Source: Epiperipatus broadwayi
Lineage: Eukaryota; Onychophora; Udeonychophora; Euonychophora; Peripatidae
Assembly (NCBI GenBank): GCA_028023455.1
Contig: JAQFVV010000001.1
Location: forward strand, 19,029,611-19,093,610
DNA: 64,000 bases
Direction: 5' to 3'
The notes beneath the pieces were generated by a model. It had not been told where the DNA came from and ran no database searches. It was given only the letters and a program-made list of their open reading frames with translations. The position numbers and the translations under genes were made by a program. Position 1 is the first letter of the stretch; each line of letters begins with the position of its first letter. Positions 25,743 to 38,221 of the stretch are shown here, in pieces.

Positions 25743-25890
25743 GAGTTGTTAGAAGGGAATCTTTTTTTAAGGTAAATGTAGTGATATTTTTCTTTTTGTT
25801 TGTATAAGAATTGTATATTTTTAATTCTTTTTTTTTTTTGCATTGAATTAATATGGAATTTTTATGTTTATATATATATATATATATAGT
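25743..25890 (+). repeat. Outer continuation of the palindrome right arm
   Basis: GCATTGAATTAATATGGAAT at 25841-25860 is the reverse complement of 23085-23104, and the AAGAATTGTATATTTTTAA part matches the CAATCC...AAATTTACA side of the left arm. The Merlin-like element plus about 70 bp separates it from 24461. Confidence 0.7.
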
Positions 25891-28780
25891 TGATCTTTGA
25901 TAAAGATTATATGATATAGTTGCAATATTGGCATTTAAATGCATATATGTATGTAATTTGTTATAATAAATCATATAATAAAAACAAGATTTTAAAGAAG
26001 GGTATTAAAATCTTTTATTAATTATATCCCACCTTTGAAGTTTTTATTTTTATTTTTTACAAGAATACATCTATAAACAGAATTACTTATTACATTATAA
26101 AACTGTATAATATATATATATTGTAACAAGATGGGGGTATAGAAAGTAAAATGGGCTGAACCTGGGGTGGTGGAAAATCATCATCACTCCCAGTCCATTT
26201 AAAATGAAATATTTACAAAAAGTATATTTAAGTAAAAAATATTTAAGGGGACATGAGATCAAAATCTCTGTGAGCATTGAGAGATCAGCCAGCTAACTCA
26301 GAAGAGCAACACAAGCATGATTAACCATCAGCATCATCATTTAAAAAATAAGTACAAGTAAATACTTGAGAGAAATAACCATCCATCATAATCATTGATG
26401 AGAATAAACAAAATCAGTACAATAAATCAACAGTCAACCTTGTGACTGGATTTGAAATGGGTCTTCTTTAGACCAGGCTAACCATTGAGCCTTTGCCACC
26501 TTGGGCAATTATTTAAACATAACTTGGATGCTCCAGCTTAGTGCCCATCCATTACAATACACAATAATCAGGAATCAAAACAATAATGCTGGGATATTTA
26601 AAACATGCTGATCATCATCAATGCTCAAGCCACTTGTACTGGCCAACTATAAACTTAAATTTTTAAGACTAAAGTAAAATAAAAAATAATAGTGCATAGG
26701 CTTTAAAGAGTATTCTCTTTTGCACCAACCAGGATGATGATTGATAATCTCTGGATGCCCCAAAGCACTAAGTACACATCCCCATTTAACCGTGTTCGAA
26801 TCTAGCTTAGAGAACAAAAAATCTATTACTGTATGTGACCAAGAGATGATGGAAACCATTTTTAACAATTAAATACAGGTTTATTAATAACAAAAAAAAA
26901 TAATTAAGGTCTTATAAGGATTCTGATTTTGAAAAGTATACATTGAGTTACATGATTAATAAATTAGGTTTATTTAAAATCCATTCAGCACACAGGCATG
27001 TGGCTTGATACAAAATAAACATGTTTGAATTAACATTTAATTTAGAAAAATTATCAAAATTTTACACATAAGTGTCGATCTGACATGCATTGTTATTTAC
27101 AATACAATTGACATATATATGCACACATATGTGTATGAATTTTCTGATTTTGATTATAATACAAAATTTCAAATGATCACATTGAGATTTAAATAATTAC
27201 TAGTCAACATTTAAATTGTTACATTGATTTACATATATGTGCACACAAATGCACGATTTATAATATGCAATTAATATTTAAAAAAAAATGAATTGACATT
27301 TAATTAAAAAAAATATTAAAATTTTACATATATGAGTGTGCGTGTATATACGCACACTGACTTTTATCTATTTCAACTCATTACAATAATATTATATTTT
27401 TTCATAATTAATTCATTTGGAAAACACATAAATTTCACACTTATATGTGTGTATCAATATTAAAAAAACATCAGTTTAACAAATTCTATTTTAGCTTTCT
27501 TTTATTCTTTTACAAAAAATATATAGTCAATTTTCCAGAGGTTAGAAAGCTTTTATTAGGTTACCTCTTAACGAATTATCAATGTCTTTAAATTTAAAAA
27601 TATAGATTTAAAAATGTCCATCAAATAAATTATTGAAAAACAACTCACTTTTGTATGCAAGTTTATCTGTGCTTCTCTTCACATATGTAGACACAGCAGC
27701 ATACATATAACTACTTCTTTATTCAGCTGCTCTCTTGGGCAAGCTGTTTTTTGGTCATTCCAGGAAATTGTCATCATCAGGTAAAAGTACATAATTCAGG
27801 TATGGTTGGCTTTTTCCTTTCTGTAGTCAGTTCCACTTATACTTGGATTTTGTAAGCTTCAGGTCAGCAAGCTGTTTTCCAGAACACTTTTAAGGCTATG
27901 AATTACAAAGAATCTTGACCTGTTTCCTCCATGTAAATTCAAACTCCTCCAGTGAAATGTAGAGCAGCCACTTCCTTGCATTCTTAAATCCTCATGGCAG
28001 TTCTCTTGATAATTATACTAGCCATCTTTGCAGCTAGCTTTACTATGGCTATTTTCTGCTACAGTTACCAACTCTTCACAAAATACTTGAGCCAACTTTA
28101 TAGCTAGCTCTTCTGCTAACTCTTATAAAACTGCAAGCCAAACTGTTCTCTTTAAAATCACTCTCCAGACTGGAGCTATTTTGTTATCAGCCCTTTTATA
28201 GACTCATCTAAGGTGATAACAGCAGCTTGATTAAAAACAGTTTTTATTTTTATCTCACTAATCCCTTTGAAAACATATACATGTTTTTACTTAGGGGATT
28301 TCTAATAGATAAAAATTTTGTTTAATTAATTAAAATTTCAAAAATACAATAGGGTGTTTTTAAATTTCAAAATCAGAGTAATAATTAATAATAATGCAAT
28401 ATTTATATTTATTCAGACCTTTTTAAAATATTAATTTCATAATGAAATTTTACTTTAAACCCAGAGTTATTTAACCCTTTAATTATTATTATTTTATTTT
28501 AAGGAAATAAAAAAAAAAAATCTACAAAAATTTATTCTATGTTTATTTCTACTTTTCCTTTATTTTACATATATATATATATATGCGCACATACACTATA
28601 TTAGTGTGTGTTCTGTAATCCAACTGGTTACAATATATATATATTGTAACCTAATTAAATGTAGTTCAAAAGATAACTAAGTAAAGGAGTTCATTGTAAC
28701 AAAATTAAAGGTCGCTCAAATAACTATTTCCATATCTGAGTAGTCCATAGAATGATCATAATATTTAAAATAACGTTGGA
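25891..28780. other. Intergenic/intronic sequence, nothing recognised
   Basis: 26100-26870 and 27660-28210 have more balanced composition than their surroundings and may be old repeats. A short palindrome GGTTACAATATATATATATTGTAACC lies at about 28625. Confidence 0.5.
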
Positions 28781-31565
28781 TTTCTCAAGATATCCCACTA
28801 TCAATAATTATAAGCAAATTATTAATAACAAGTATTATAACTCAGGTATACAGACAGTAATCTTATCCACTTTCATTTCTTGGTTTGATGTTAAGTGCAT
28901 GTTTAAACAAATACTAAGTGAATATGGTCTAGCAGGGCGCCACTAGATTATCTGAATCTAGACACAGTTATATCTAATAACCTTTCACATGTACCAGGTT
29001 TGAATCCCCTTTTTGGTACTTTATTTCTAATAAAAATGGGAGATTTTGCTTTTTGAGCCATATCACTATACGCACTAATATTTAGGTAAAAGTAAAACAT
29101 CTTTAAACCAAAGTGGAGTATATTAGACATAAATCATTTCTTAGATCTTAACATAACAAATGTGTTTCAATATTTTTATAAGTTTACTAGCTCAGATTAT
29201 ATATAACTAATTTAGGATGGCAATTCACTCATCCTTGCATGAAATAGATGATGGGATGTGGTTATAATAATACTAAGAAATCACTAAATATTATGAAATT
29301 AATATTTATTTATGGCCTTTAAACAGTTAAACAGCTCATTAATTAAAACATTGATGATGATGATGATAATAATAACGATAATGACAAGGGTTTCAACTAC
29401 AGCTCTAGGACTAAGCCTAAACATAAAACTAATTTTTATAAAGAAATTCATAATTATTGCTTAATTTTAGCATACTTACTTATATCTTAAATAACTAATA
29501 TTCAACCATTGATGATGAATAATCACACTTAACAAAGACTACACTTAATGAAATATATACGCCTCGTTTAATAAAACAAACTAATATTTATTACTGCATT
29601 TCTAACATATACATAAAAATTTCTAGATAAACATGAAAATTGACATGAATAATAATAATGATAATAATTGATTATATAACAATCCTCAGATTAATTTCAA
29701 GTTCTTCCCCCTTTCCCTTCAAATGTATTTTGTATTAAGTTGGATGTCACATTGACCATGATTTTCACTCCATGAGAAAAGTATTTCAAGAAAAAAAAAT
29801 ATTATCTGCTCATTAGCACACATACTTTATAAATCTAACATGTAAGTAGAATGTTAAAAAAAAATGTTAATAGAATTGAAAGAGCAAGTTTTAGAAACAA
29901 GTTTTAAATTATTTTCTCCCCCTCTCTTCTACCTCTGAAATGCTATACTTAACTTGAAACAAAATAATCTAATATTCTAATACTACTTGTTACTTCACAT
30001 TCACTCGCAATTATACACATATAAAAATACCATTATGTATGTGTGTGTTTTATCCCATAATAACAAAATATTATTTAAAACCAAAATAATAATAATATAT
30101 TAGTTAAAACTAAAATCATAATACCATAAAAAAAAATTATATTACATATTAATATTTTTCATAACTGTAAAATTAATAAACAAATAATTTTGATACATTC
30201 AAGATCATTTATGAAGCTCAAAGTTATTATTAGTAAGACATTCTTGTTTTTAATCGATCTGAATAGTCTTTAAAAGTTCTTTAAATAAAATATACCACTT
30301 TATTGCTAAAATGTTTATTAAGACTCTGATATCATAAAGAAAATAGATATAAAAAGTCATATTACCGATCTTTTGTTTGTGGCGAATTTCCAAGGGTTCA
30401 AACTTGTCTTGTATAATGTCTATATTTCTGCAGCTACCATTTCCATTTTACATGGGAACAATCTCTTTCTTGAGGTGTATAACTATTTGATGATGATGAC
30501 TCTATTGAGGTTATTTGCTTTAGTGGACAATTTGGAAATCATTATATTAATTTTTCTTCTCTTCCTGTCAAGCATGTGGATGAAATACAGCAGTTGTTTT
30601 CACATTTATAAATTTTCTTGAGTTTAAAATCAGTTGTTGTAACAATTAATTGGACTTGATGATTAATATTTATCAGTAGATTAATTCATCTTCTTTGAAT
30701 GCAGGTGAATGCTTTCTTCCTTCTATTAAAAACATCTTATTTCTCTGGTCAGTTGAAAGGTGTAGAATATTATTTTAGACACAACATCTTTTCTTTCCTA
30801 TGTGATGTGCAGCTTCCCCCAGATGGTCCGGCAAAGATGGGACATACATATAATTTTTCTAGCCAGCCATTTCTTATATTTTCAACATTCAATTTAATAG
30901 TCTAATAATCTGAATCATAATCACAATAATAATAATAATTCCAGACAGCTTTTTATATCCAATTTTTAGCTAACTTAACCAATCAGAGATAGCGTCACTT
31001 GCTATTTTTGGACAAATTCATTTTAATTAGATCTCTAATTTATTTTCAACTAAATTATTTTTCAACTGAAAAGTTTAATCCTTTTTCCAGACACTTTTGT
31101 TTTTTAAAAAAAATAGACTTAATCCTTATTTCCTTTCTTTTTTTTACATCTAGGTAACATTTCAAATTTTTGAGCTTCCTTCTTTAGATCTTAAGATAAG
31201 ACAATTTCAAAATTAGAGTTCCCACCCAAATTAAGCTCCCAAAGTGACAAACAATCATTTACAAAAACAAAATTGCTACAAAGATAGATATCTGATTAAA
31301 CAGATTTCCTCTTTTAACATAAAATTGTACAAAAAAAATAATTTGACAGATTTAATCCTTCCTTTTCTTTCAATATTTAATAAATGTAAATTTCTGTATG
31401 TAATGTACACACATCCTTCATTATTTCAAATCATTCATAAACTAACATTAAATAATATAATTGCTAGCTTAGTAATTATAACCCTATTATTTAATTAAAT
31501 TTGTAACTTTTAAATCCCAATTACAATTATAGAAAAGAAAATAGAAGTATAGAATAAGATATTAG
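28781..31565 (+). repeat. ~2.8-kb dispersed repeat, copy 1
   Basis: From TTTCTCAAGATATCCCACTA to AGTATAGAATAAGATATTA it aligns almost continuously with 40472-43452 in the same orientation; divergence is visible every few lines (substitutions and small indels). Open frames inside (such as 30373-30621) are T-rich and shared between copies but broken differently, so I do not call a gene. It includes GGTTTGAATCC at about 28998, which resembles a tRNA B box, without a convincing A box. The nature of the repeat is unknown. Confidence 0.88.
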
Positions 31566-31794
31566 AATTGATCAAGCATAGGTTAGTTTTAAAGAAAGTT
31601 AAAATGTTGAATATTTGAAATATAAAACAATTAAATAGTTTACACATACACTGCCTATACGTATGCATTATAACTTTGCTTTTTAACAGAAAAACTAAAT
31701 ATTAAATAGTTTAAATGTGTGTATTACCTTTCTATCAACACACAAACAAATAAAGCATATAATTGTTGTCCCACTCTCTTTCTGTTTAAAGCAT

Positions 31795-31937
31795 TTAAGA
31801 TTTTGATCTGGTAGGGTTTGAACTTGGATGCCCTACAACTTCCTTTATGGTTATATAAAAATGTGATGATGATTTTGTTTTACACTTTCTTACATGCACA
31901 TTACTATAAATTTGGCTAGTGACCAAATTGTAATGGC

Positions 31938-32014
<77 letters not shown>
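31795..32014 (-). repeat. Dispersed repeat, copy 2, possible tRNA-derived SINE, with long (TA)n
   Basis: 31849-31940 matches 1-91, and the (AT)n run extends 31941-32014 with one TTG interruption. Minus-strand B-box-like AGTTCAAACCC lies at about 31815-31825. No good A box was found, so the SINE call is weak; the repeat itself is clear. Confidence 0.6.
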
Positions 32015-32015
<1 letters not shown>

Positions 32016-32854
32016 AACTGCCCACCTTCTTTATTTTTATGATAATAACAATAGAAATATATTATTATTATTCTTTCATTGACAAACTATCCAATCTCTG
32101 AAAGTTTCTGGTCCTCAGGTAGAGTGAGCAATATCATTGGTAGCAAGCTAACAATAATATAAACACTTAGCTACTAAACTAAATACTGGCCAACTAAATA
32201 CTTTATTTATTTTGAGGTAAATAATTTAGGCACCAGTTAATCATGGAATAATTAACATGTTTACTTGACCAGCAATGAATCTAGTACCTGAAATCCCAGC
32301 TCACTCATCAAGTTGTAGCTGTCATAAAAAAATATCTGCCCATTCTAAAATTCTATTTTTAATAATAATGATTTACCATACGATGAAGCTTTGGCATCAT
32401 TTAAAGAAAATTTTTATTTTTAAAAAATATTCCCTATTCTTTTAGTTTTAACATAATCACTTCTCAATAACAATTAAGTCTTTCAATTCCCACTTTACTA
32501 AACATATTATCTCACCATAAATGTGTATGTTCATCTATCAATATAAATATTTCAATGACAGTTTAAATCTCACTTTTTTTCTTTAAATAATCTTTTTGTT
32601 TTATAATACAACCACACACACTCTTTTCATTTGAATAAATATTTTAATACATTATAAATAACTAAAAATATACAGAACATATTGAAGTAAAATTCACACA
32701 TACACACAATTAATGATTCTGAATAAAAAGTTGAACAATGGAGCCAATATAATTTATATCTTCAAGATACTAGTTTATAATGTTAAAAGTTATTATTTAT
32801 TTATTTATCACAGCTTAAAGATCAAGAATTAGAGAATAGAAAAATGACACATTA

Positions 32855-32965
32855 CCTAGGATTTGAATCTGAGTTGACATGAGCATGACAAAATGTAGCT
32901 TCTGTAGAATGTTTGTTCTAATCAGTTAGCGCTAAACTCCACTTAAATCTTTCCTAAATTTACAA
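32855..32965 (-). repeat. Possible tRNA-like SINE head
   Basis: On the minus strand TTTAGCGCTAACTGATTAGA (A-box-like, ~32920-32939) precedes GATTCAAATCCTAGG (B-box-like, about 32860-32874). Spacing is acceptable, but both boxes deviate from consensus and no poly-A-type 3' end is identified. Confidence 0.3.
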
Positions 32966-35150
32966 TGTTATATGACACTCATGGGTCTCAGCATGAACAC
33001 TCTGCTGTTCCTTTGACTTCACTTGAACATGGTTTGTCTTTTGAAGTATCTTCTGATGGTACTGCAGAGAAGGATTCAGCCAGCTGCATGATACGATGAG
33101 TTCAGCAATGCATCATTTTGTCCGAATAGTAACTTCTGCAGTTTCCTTTTGATTCTTTGATTCTAAATTTTTATTTTTACTAAACTTGATTAATTTTGAA
33201 TTGAATAATTTTGAATGAATCTATGTATTTTGATTCTATAAAATATTTTTAAATAATTTTAAAAAGAATGAAAAATGGAATATAGGAAAAGAATGTTTTA
33301 ACAATAACAAGTTTTTTTAATATCCTGCATTCTTTTATCTTGTGGATCCCTCATACATTTGACTTCACTCCGATTGGGCTTTTATTTATTTTCTTTATTC
33401 AAAATTTTTATTTCACGCACACATTTAATCCTTTTATTATAAGACAAAAACAAACTCCATTTTTTTTATTATGATGAATTAATTAAAAGTAATATTAAAT
33501 CACTTTTTTATTTTCCACTTTTCTTTTTCTTCTAAAATCTTACCCTCCCTTTTAAAATCTTTTATAATTTTTTTTTTAATAATAAACCCCCCTACCCTAA
33601 TCTTTTGTTGTTGTTTTTTAATTTTCTTTTTCTTCAACTTTTAAAACTTTTATTTTACTTTAATTTTTTCCATTTTTATTTTTAAAGATGAAATTTACTA
33701 AATATTTATACTCTTAAAGAATACTACACATTTGGTCACGATGTACCTGGTACAATATATATATATAAATGCATATTAAACTTTCATGTCCACTTAATAT
33801 ACTTTATAAATCAACAGTTGAACAATGTTTGCTTAAACAAAAGTTCACTAAATTACTATATTTTAATATGATTTAATAATTAATTTTACAGAGATTATTT
33901 GGTAATTCTTTGGCAACAATTTGGATTTAATATCCTGTTTAATTTATTTAGGGACTGATTTATTTTTCACATAAAGAAATTTGTGATGATTTAATGAATA
34001 CTCATAAGTATGTATTCTTTTCTTAAATTGATAATTATGGCATTTTCTATTAGAGCTTATTGCTTTTAATATGAAAGTACCTATTTTATAAATGACTTCC
34101 ATATAGGTTCTTCATAAATAAAAATAATATTGGTAGTTAATTTTTATCTATGAAAATGAATAGTGATGTTCTTTGGAATCTCTTATAAAGTTCATTAATG
34201 CAACAATAGATGATTTTTAATATTACAAAAAAGTATTTTACTTTCAGACTTTAAAGAGTTTCTTTTTATTTCACTTTTTTTAAAACTTTGTTTCTAATCA
34301 AAAAACAATCTCATTGGATACTAGAGTCAATCATATGTGCACATTTTTCAATTTGATTTTTTATTATTTTTATATTATAAAAAATATAAATATTTAACAA
34401 GAAAACACAATAGCACCTTTTCTTCAAATAATTATTTATTTTAAAGTTATCTAAATGAAGGTATATTATCATTTTAAATGTTTTTTTTTCTTATAATGTT
34501 ATAACTAGATATTTGTAATGTAAATATTCAAACCTGTATTTAGGTGTCTAAATGCAATTTTCAACTAGTATTACACATACAAATAAAGAGATATTCAAGG
34601 TTACAAAATATGAGCTATAGATTAAGAATCATAGTGTTAATATGGATGGAAAAAATAGTGTATGCACATGCTTGAATTTTATTCATTTTTTGAATACATT
34701 TTTTTAAAAGTAATTTATTTATTTAACTTGACAAGTAGGTACGTTATCCTGCTAAATATATATGACTACAGATTGTAATTAAAAAGGTTCTAGTGAAATG
34801 AATATTTTAGAGGATTCCAAACAGACTTTGGGTTTTTTTTTCCTGATAGCTAGTCCATAACCAATTTAGATAATGATCCAGCATTAGTAAGAATGGATAT
34901 GTAGCTATTTTTAGCTAAAGAATAAAACAAAAAATGGAAAAATACTGACAACTTTATTATCTGAAACCTTAGAAAACTTGATGAATAAGACTTTTTTTAC
35001 AGTTCTTTTTGTAGGTGTAAGGAGAAGCTTTTTCTCTGCAATGGGCTGTTTTACTTTACCCATTCCCTCTTTCTATATATATGTATAAGTGTGTGTGTGT
35101 CTTTAGATATATGTGTATATGTAATATTTATTTTTCTATATATTTTTTAG
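32966..35150. other. AT-rich sequence before the terminal exon
   Basis: Poly-T-rich with no extra exon seen; ends in the polypyrimidine tract and AG of the acceptor at 35149-35150. Confidence 0.55.
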
Positions 35151-36747
35151 TTTGGATTTGGCTCCAAAAGCAGGATCATCTTTTTTGCCATGGACAATAA
35201 AAAATGTTATAGGAAGCAGCAATGTGGAAGTTAATACAGAACAAAATTGTGCTAATTCATTATCAAACACCAAGGAAAATTTGAGACCATCCCAAAAAAC
35301 TATTCTAACTGCAGAAGAAGAACTCCAACTTAAAGCAACAATTCTTTCTTTAAAAGAACAACAAATTGAACTTTCTCGTGATACTATTTGCAAAATGGCA
35401 TATGATATAGTTGAAAAGTCTGGAAGACCACATCCTTTTAGGCATAATCAAGCAGGAAGAGAATGGTATATAAACTTTATGGATCGACATAATTTAACTA
35501 TAGATTTATCAAAAAGACAATTTACCTCAATTATTTCAACTGGTATATTATCAGGATCTGGTGATGTTCAAAAAAAGATGAGTTTTGATTCAAGCTCATC
35601 CCAGCAAAAGACATCAGAACACACAATATCTCCCATCCAAAGATATAGAATGCCATTGGGTATTTCAGTTTCTGGAGAGTTAATTCCTATATTTAGAGAG
35701 ATATTTTCAAAATTAGATCAAGTACTAAATCAAACTCATTTACATGAAATGCCAGAAAGTATTTATTGTGCTAGTGAATTGTTTTTTTCTCCTCCTAATA
35801 GCAACAATGCATTTGCAACTATTTTTGCCTGTGCAAATGCAGCAGGTTGGTATCTCCCACCAATGGTTATATTTCATGATAATATTAAAGAATATCCTGC
35901 TGGAGCTCCATTTGATACATTTTTTGTTAATTCAAGCACATCTTTTGATGCTGTATTATTTTATAAATGGTTTTTACGATTTCTTTCACAAATTCCTCAA
36001 AGACCGAGTGTGCTAATTGTTGGTGGTAATACTTCTCTTATTACTGAGAAAGTTACAGCTATATCTTATATTGAAGAAGTTAAAATTATAACTATTCCAC
36101 CACCTGCAGCCAGCATTCTACATCCTTTGCAAGTTTCAGTATTTCCTATTTTAAATAAGCGTTTCAGTGAAGAAATTACACGCCTTCAAAATCAAAATTG
36201 TTTAACACATTATACTTTTTGTAACTCATTCTCTAATGCCTGGTATGAAGCTTGCTCACCTTCCAGAATAATATCATCATTTCAGACTACTTGTATTTAC
36301 CCTTTTGTTAATCTTAATTTGCAAACATCAATGCCAGCAAATTTTTATAAAAATTCATTAATGCAAGTGAACAACCCGATTATTAGCAATAATAATGTAA
36401 CAGCCAACAATCGAAACAGTTTAAAAAAAGGCATGGTAGATGATATTATGGAAGCATGTAAGCATTTTAAAAATAATATAGAAGTCAAAAGACTTGAAAT
36501 TATACCAAGAGCAGATGAACCTATGTTGGAAAATGAAAATGTACAGAATGAAAAAGAAAATAGAAGCAAAAATGAAATAATTACTGAAGATATTTGCAAT
36601 ACCTGCAAAAAATACTTTTATAATGATGAAAATGAAGAATCATGTATCCAATGTTTCCAGTGTAGAAAATGGAATCATTGTAAATGTGAAAATATTCCTG
36701 AAGATAACATTCCATCTATTTTTGTTTGTAGTACATGTTCTCAATAG
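35151..36747 (+). CDS. Terminal exon: CENP-B HTH, inactive DDE domain, PHD finger; probable domesticated pogo/Jerky-type transposase
   Basis: An uninterrupted 531-codon reading frame opens right after a splice acceptor (poly-T then TTTTTTAG) and ends at TAG 36745-36747. The first in-frame ATG is at codon 82, so translation must enter from an upstream exon; the nearest phase-compatible candidate is 16669-16931. Domains numbered from codon TTG 35152: CENP-B-type HTH about 50-115 (LTAEEELQLK, then GRPHPFRH and AGREWYINFMDRH); DDE superfamily fold about 200-390 (ACANAAGWYLPPMVIF, RPSVLIV, HPLQVSVFPILNKRF); PHD finger 482-529 with a complete C4HC3 set (C482, C485, C501, C504, H509, C512, C526, C529). 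The catalytic positions are replaced: the usual DE before the first strand reads SE (208), DGH reads GGN (291) and PLD reads PLQ (327). Pogo/Tigger/Jerky transposases bind and cut DNA. This protein probably kept DNA and chromatin binding but cannot catalyse transposition. Nuclear location is inferred. The reading frame is very secure, and domestication is a strong inference. Confidence 0.9.
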
Positions 36748-36758
36748 TGTAGAAGTAC

Positions 36759-36760
<2 letters not shown>

Positions 36761-36824
<64 letters not shown>
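36761..36824 (+). repeat. Compound (TA)n(GT)n microsatellite after the gene's stop codon
   Basis: TA 36761-36799 followed by GT to 36824, beginning 14 bases after the TAG of the terminal exon, so it would lie in the 3' UTR. Confidence 0.95.
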
Positions 36825-37537
36825 AAAATTCTATAGTGAAAGATTCCGCAAAAGATCATTTGTAAAACATGCTATCACTGAACAGTTTTGAAAATTCTTC
36901 TCATCTGGGATTTTTGCATGATGTTTCCCAAAAAAAACTTATTTTAAATGTGTGTGTGTGTATATATGTGAGTGCAATTTTATGATGCCTTTATGCAATG
37001 TATAGTTAACATAGATTGTCTAATTTCTTAATACTGAATAAGGTTCATAATTTATAAAACTAAATGACTCTAGAATCCTTGATGATCCAAACTCAAATTT
37101 GGATCTGGCTATCAACATAGATAATTTCAATATTACTATGAAGATCAGAAATACTTTTTTGTGTGTGGATGTATCAAAGTTTAAAAAAATGTAGTTTATA
37201 TAAAAAAAAATCATAGAACATAAAATTTATGTTGCTATTTTGGAAAATTCTCAATGCTACAGTCTAAGTACTGAACAATGTTAAAAGAAAAATTACATAA
37301 CTCTCATTAGTTTATTTAAAATGAACTTATTTTAAAAGAAAGTGTAATACTGATCTCTAATATTGTGTGTTCCTGCATATAACATGTGTATTTGCATCAA
37401 AATCATTGATTTGTAATAATATTTGATCACTGACAATAATTTTCAGATTTTATATCTCACTTTACCTTCAACTAATAGACTAGTCCAGATTCCATCTTTT
37501 TTTGATTAGATTGAGCATTCATTTTCATTTACCAATA

Positions 37538-37550
37538 GATATATGAATAC

Positions 37551-37589
<39 letters not shown>

Positions 37590-37596
37590 TCATATA

Positions 37597-37636
<40 letters not shown>
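37538..37636 (+). repeat. TA-rich palindrome and (TA)n tract
   Basis: GATATATGAATACATA (37538-37553) pairs exactly with TATGTATTCATATATC (37583-37598) around a TA loop; another TA run continues to 37636. Confidence 0.92.
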
Positions 37637-37639
<3 letters not shown>

Positions 37640-37814
37640 AATAGCAAATACAGGTCAATGTCTGAGGATATTCAGAGAATTCAATTGTTTTGATTATGGA
37701 AGGGGATCTGGCTATAAATAATCAATGAAGTTGGAGATACACATCCATTAAATGGCTAAAGCACTAAGGCAAGTTTACATTAGAACTGAAAGCTTCTAGA
37801 CCATAATCAGACAT

Positions 37815-38221
37815 GAGGCAAACTATCGCAGAACAGCTGAAAGTGTCACTGTGCCTACAAATGAGGCAACTTGTCACAGTAAAGCTGGAAGTGTTACATA
37901 AACCTAGAATGACACCTGTATGCAGTATATCAAACATTTTTGTATATAATCTGTAAATAGTATATACATATATGCCAACAGATTTGTAAATATTTTATAT
38001 ATGCAAAAAACAAATATACAAATACATATTTACATTATATATAACTTATTCCTGCACCTGACAGTGTTGATTAAATACAGCATCTAGCTGCCATGCAACT
38101 ATTAATATAAGAGATTTCAGTTGCTCTTCTAAGTTTATCTATCACTTCCAACTGTACTGTGACATCTTGCTTTATGTGTAGATAGAGTGATACTTCTGGC
38201 TGTTCTACATTGGCTTACCTC
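37815..38221 (+). repeat. Inverted repeat with 89-bp arms
   Basis: 37815-37903 (GAGGCAAACT ... AGTGTTACATAAAC) pairs with 38133-38221 (GTTTATCTATCACTTCCAAC ... CTTACCTC). The arms themselves contain two related half-units (GTCACTGTG / GTCACAGTA). A direct repeat of CCAATA.CA.ATACAG flanks the locus at about 37638 and 38226. Noncoding. Confidence 0.75.

Larger units (their letters stand above)
16932..35150 (+). other. Putative ~18-kb intron linking the H2C2 exon to the transposase-derived exon
   Basis: The interval begins with GTGAGC and ends with TTTTTTAG, and the flanking exons are phase compatible (2+1). It is filled with repeats annotated separately. I found no clear additional exon inside, but small exons could be missed. 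The link is inferred from phase and strand only. Confidence 0.45.

Noticed and set aside
26450-26530. Phrases resembling parts of a common cephalopod repeat (CCACCTTGGGCAA, CCTTGTGA.TGGATTTG)
   Set aside because: Order is wrong and similarity is short; not enough to identify a SINE or the organism.
28920-29010. Possible tRNA or SINE head (GGTTTGAATCC with upstream TAGCAGGGC)
   Set aside because: The A box does not fit and no cloverleaf can be drawn by eye; noted only inside the repeat entry.
30373-30905. Open frames inside the 3-kb repeat, also in part at 42179-42718
   Set aside because: Both copies have related frames but they are broken at different places, are T-rich, and no protein family is recognisable.
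31795-32025. Minus-strand frame with a Tyr-Ile repeat
   Set aside because: Translation of a (TA)n microsatellite.
35136-35393. 85-codon minus-strand frame
   Set aside because: Antisense shadow of the transposase-derived exon.
36623-36865. 80-codon + frame spanning the microsatellite
   Set aside because: Out-of-frame shadow of the PHD-coding region running into (TA)n(GT)n.
37554-37636. Possible CRISPR-like or regulatory array
   Set aside because: Only TA microsatellite and palindrome; no repeat-spacer structure in this eukaryotic sequence.
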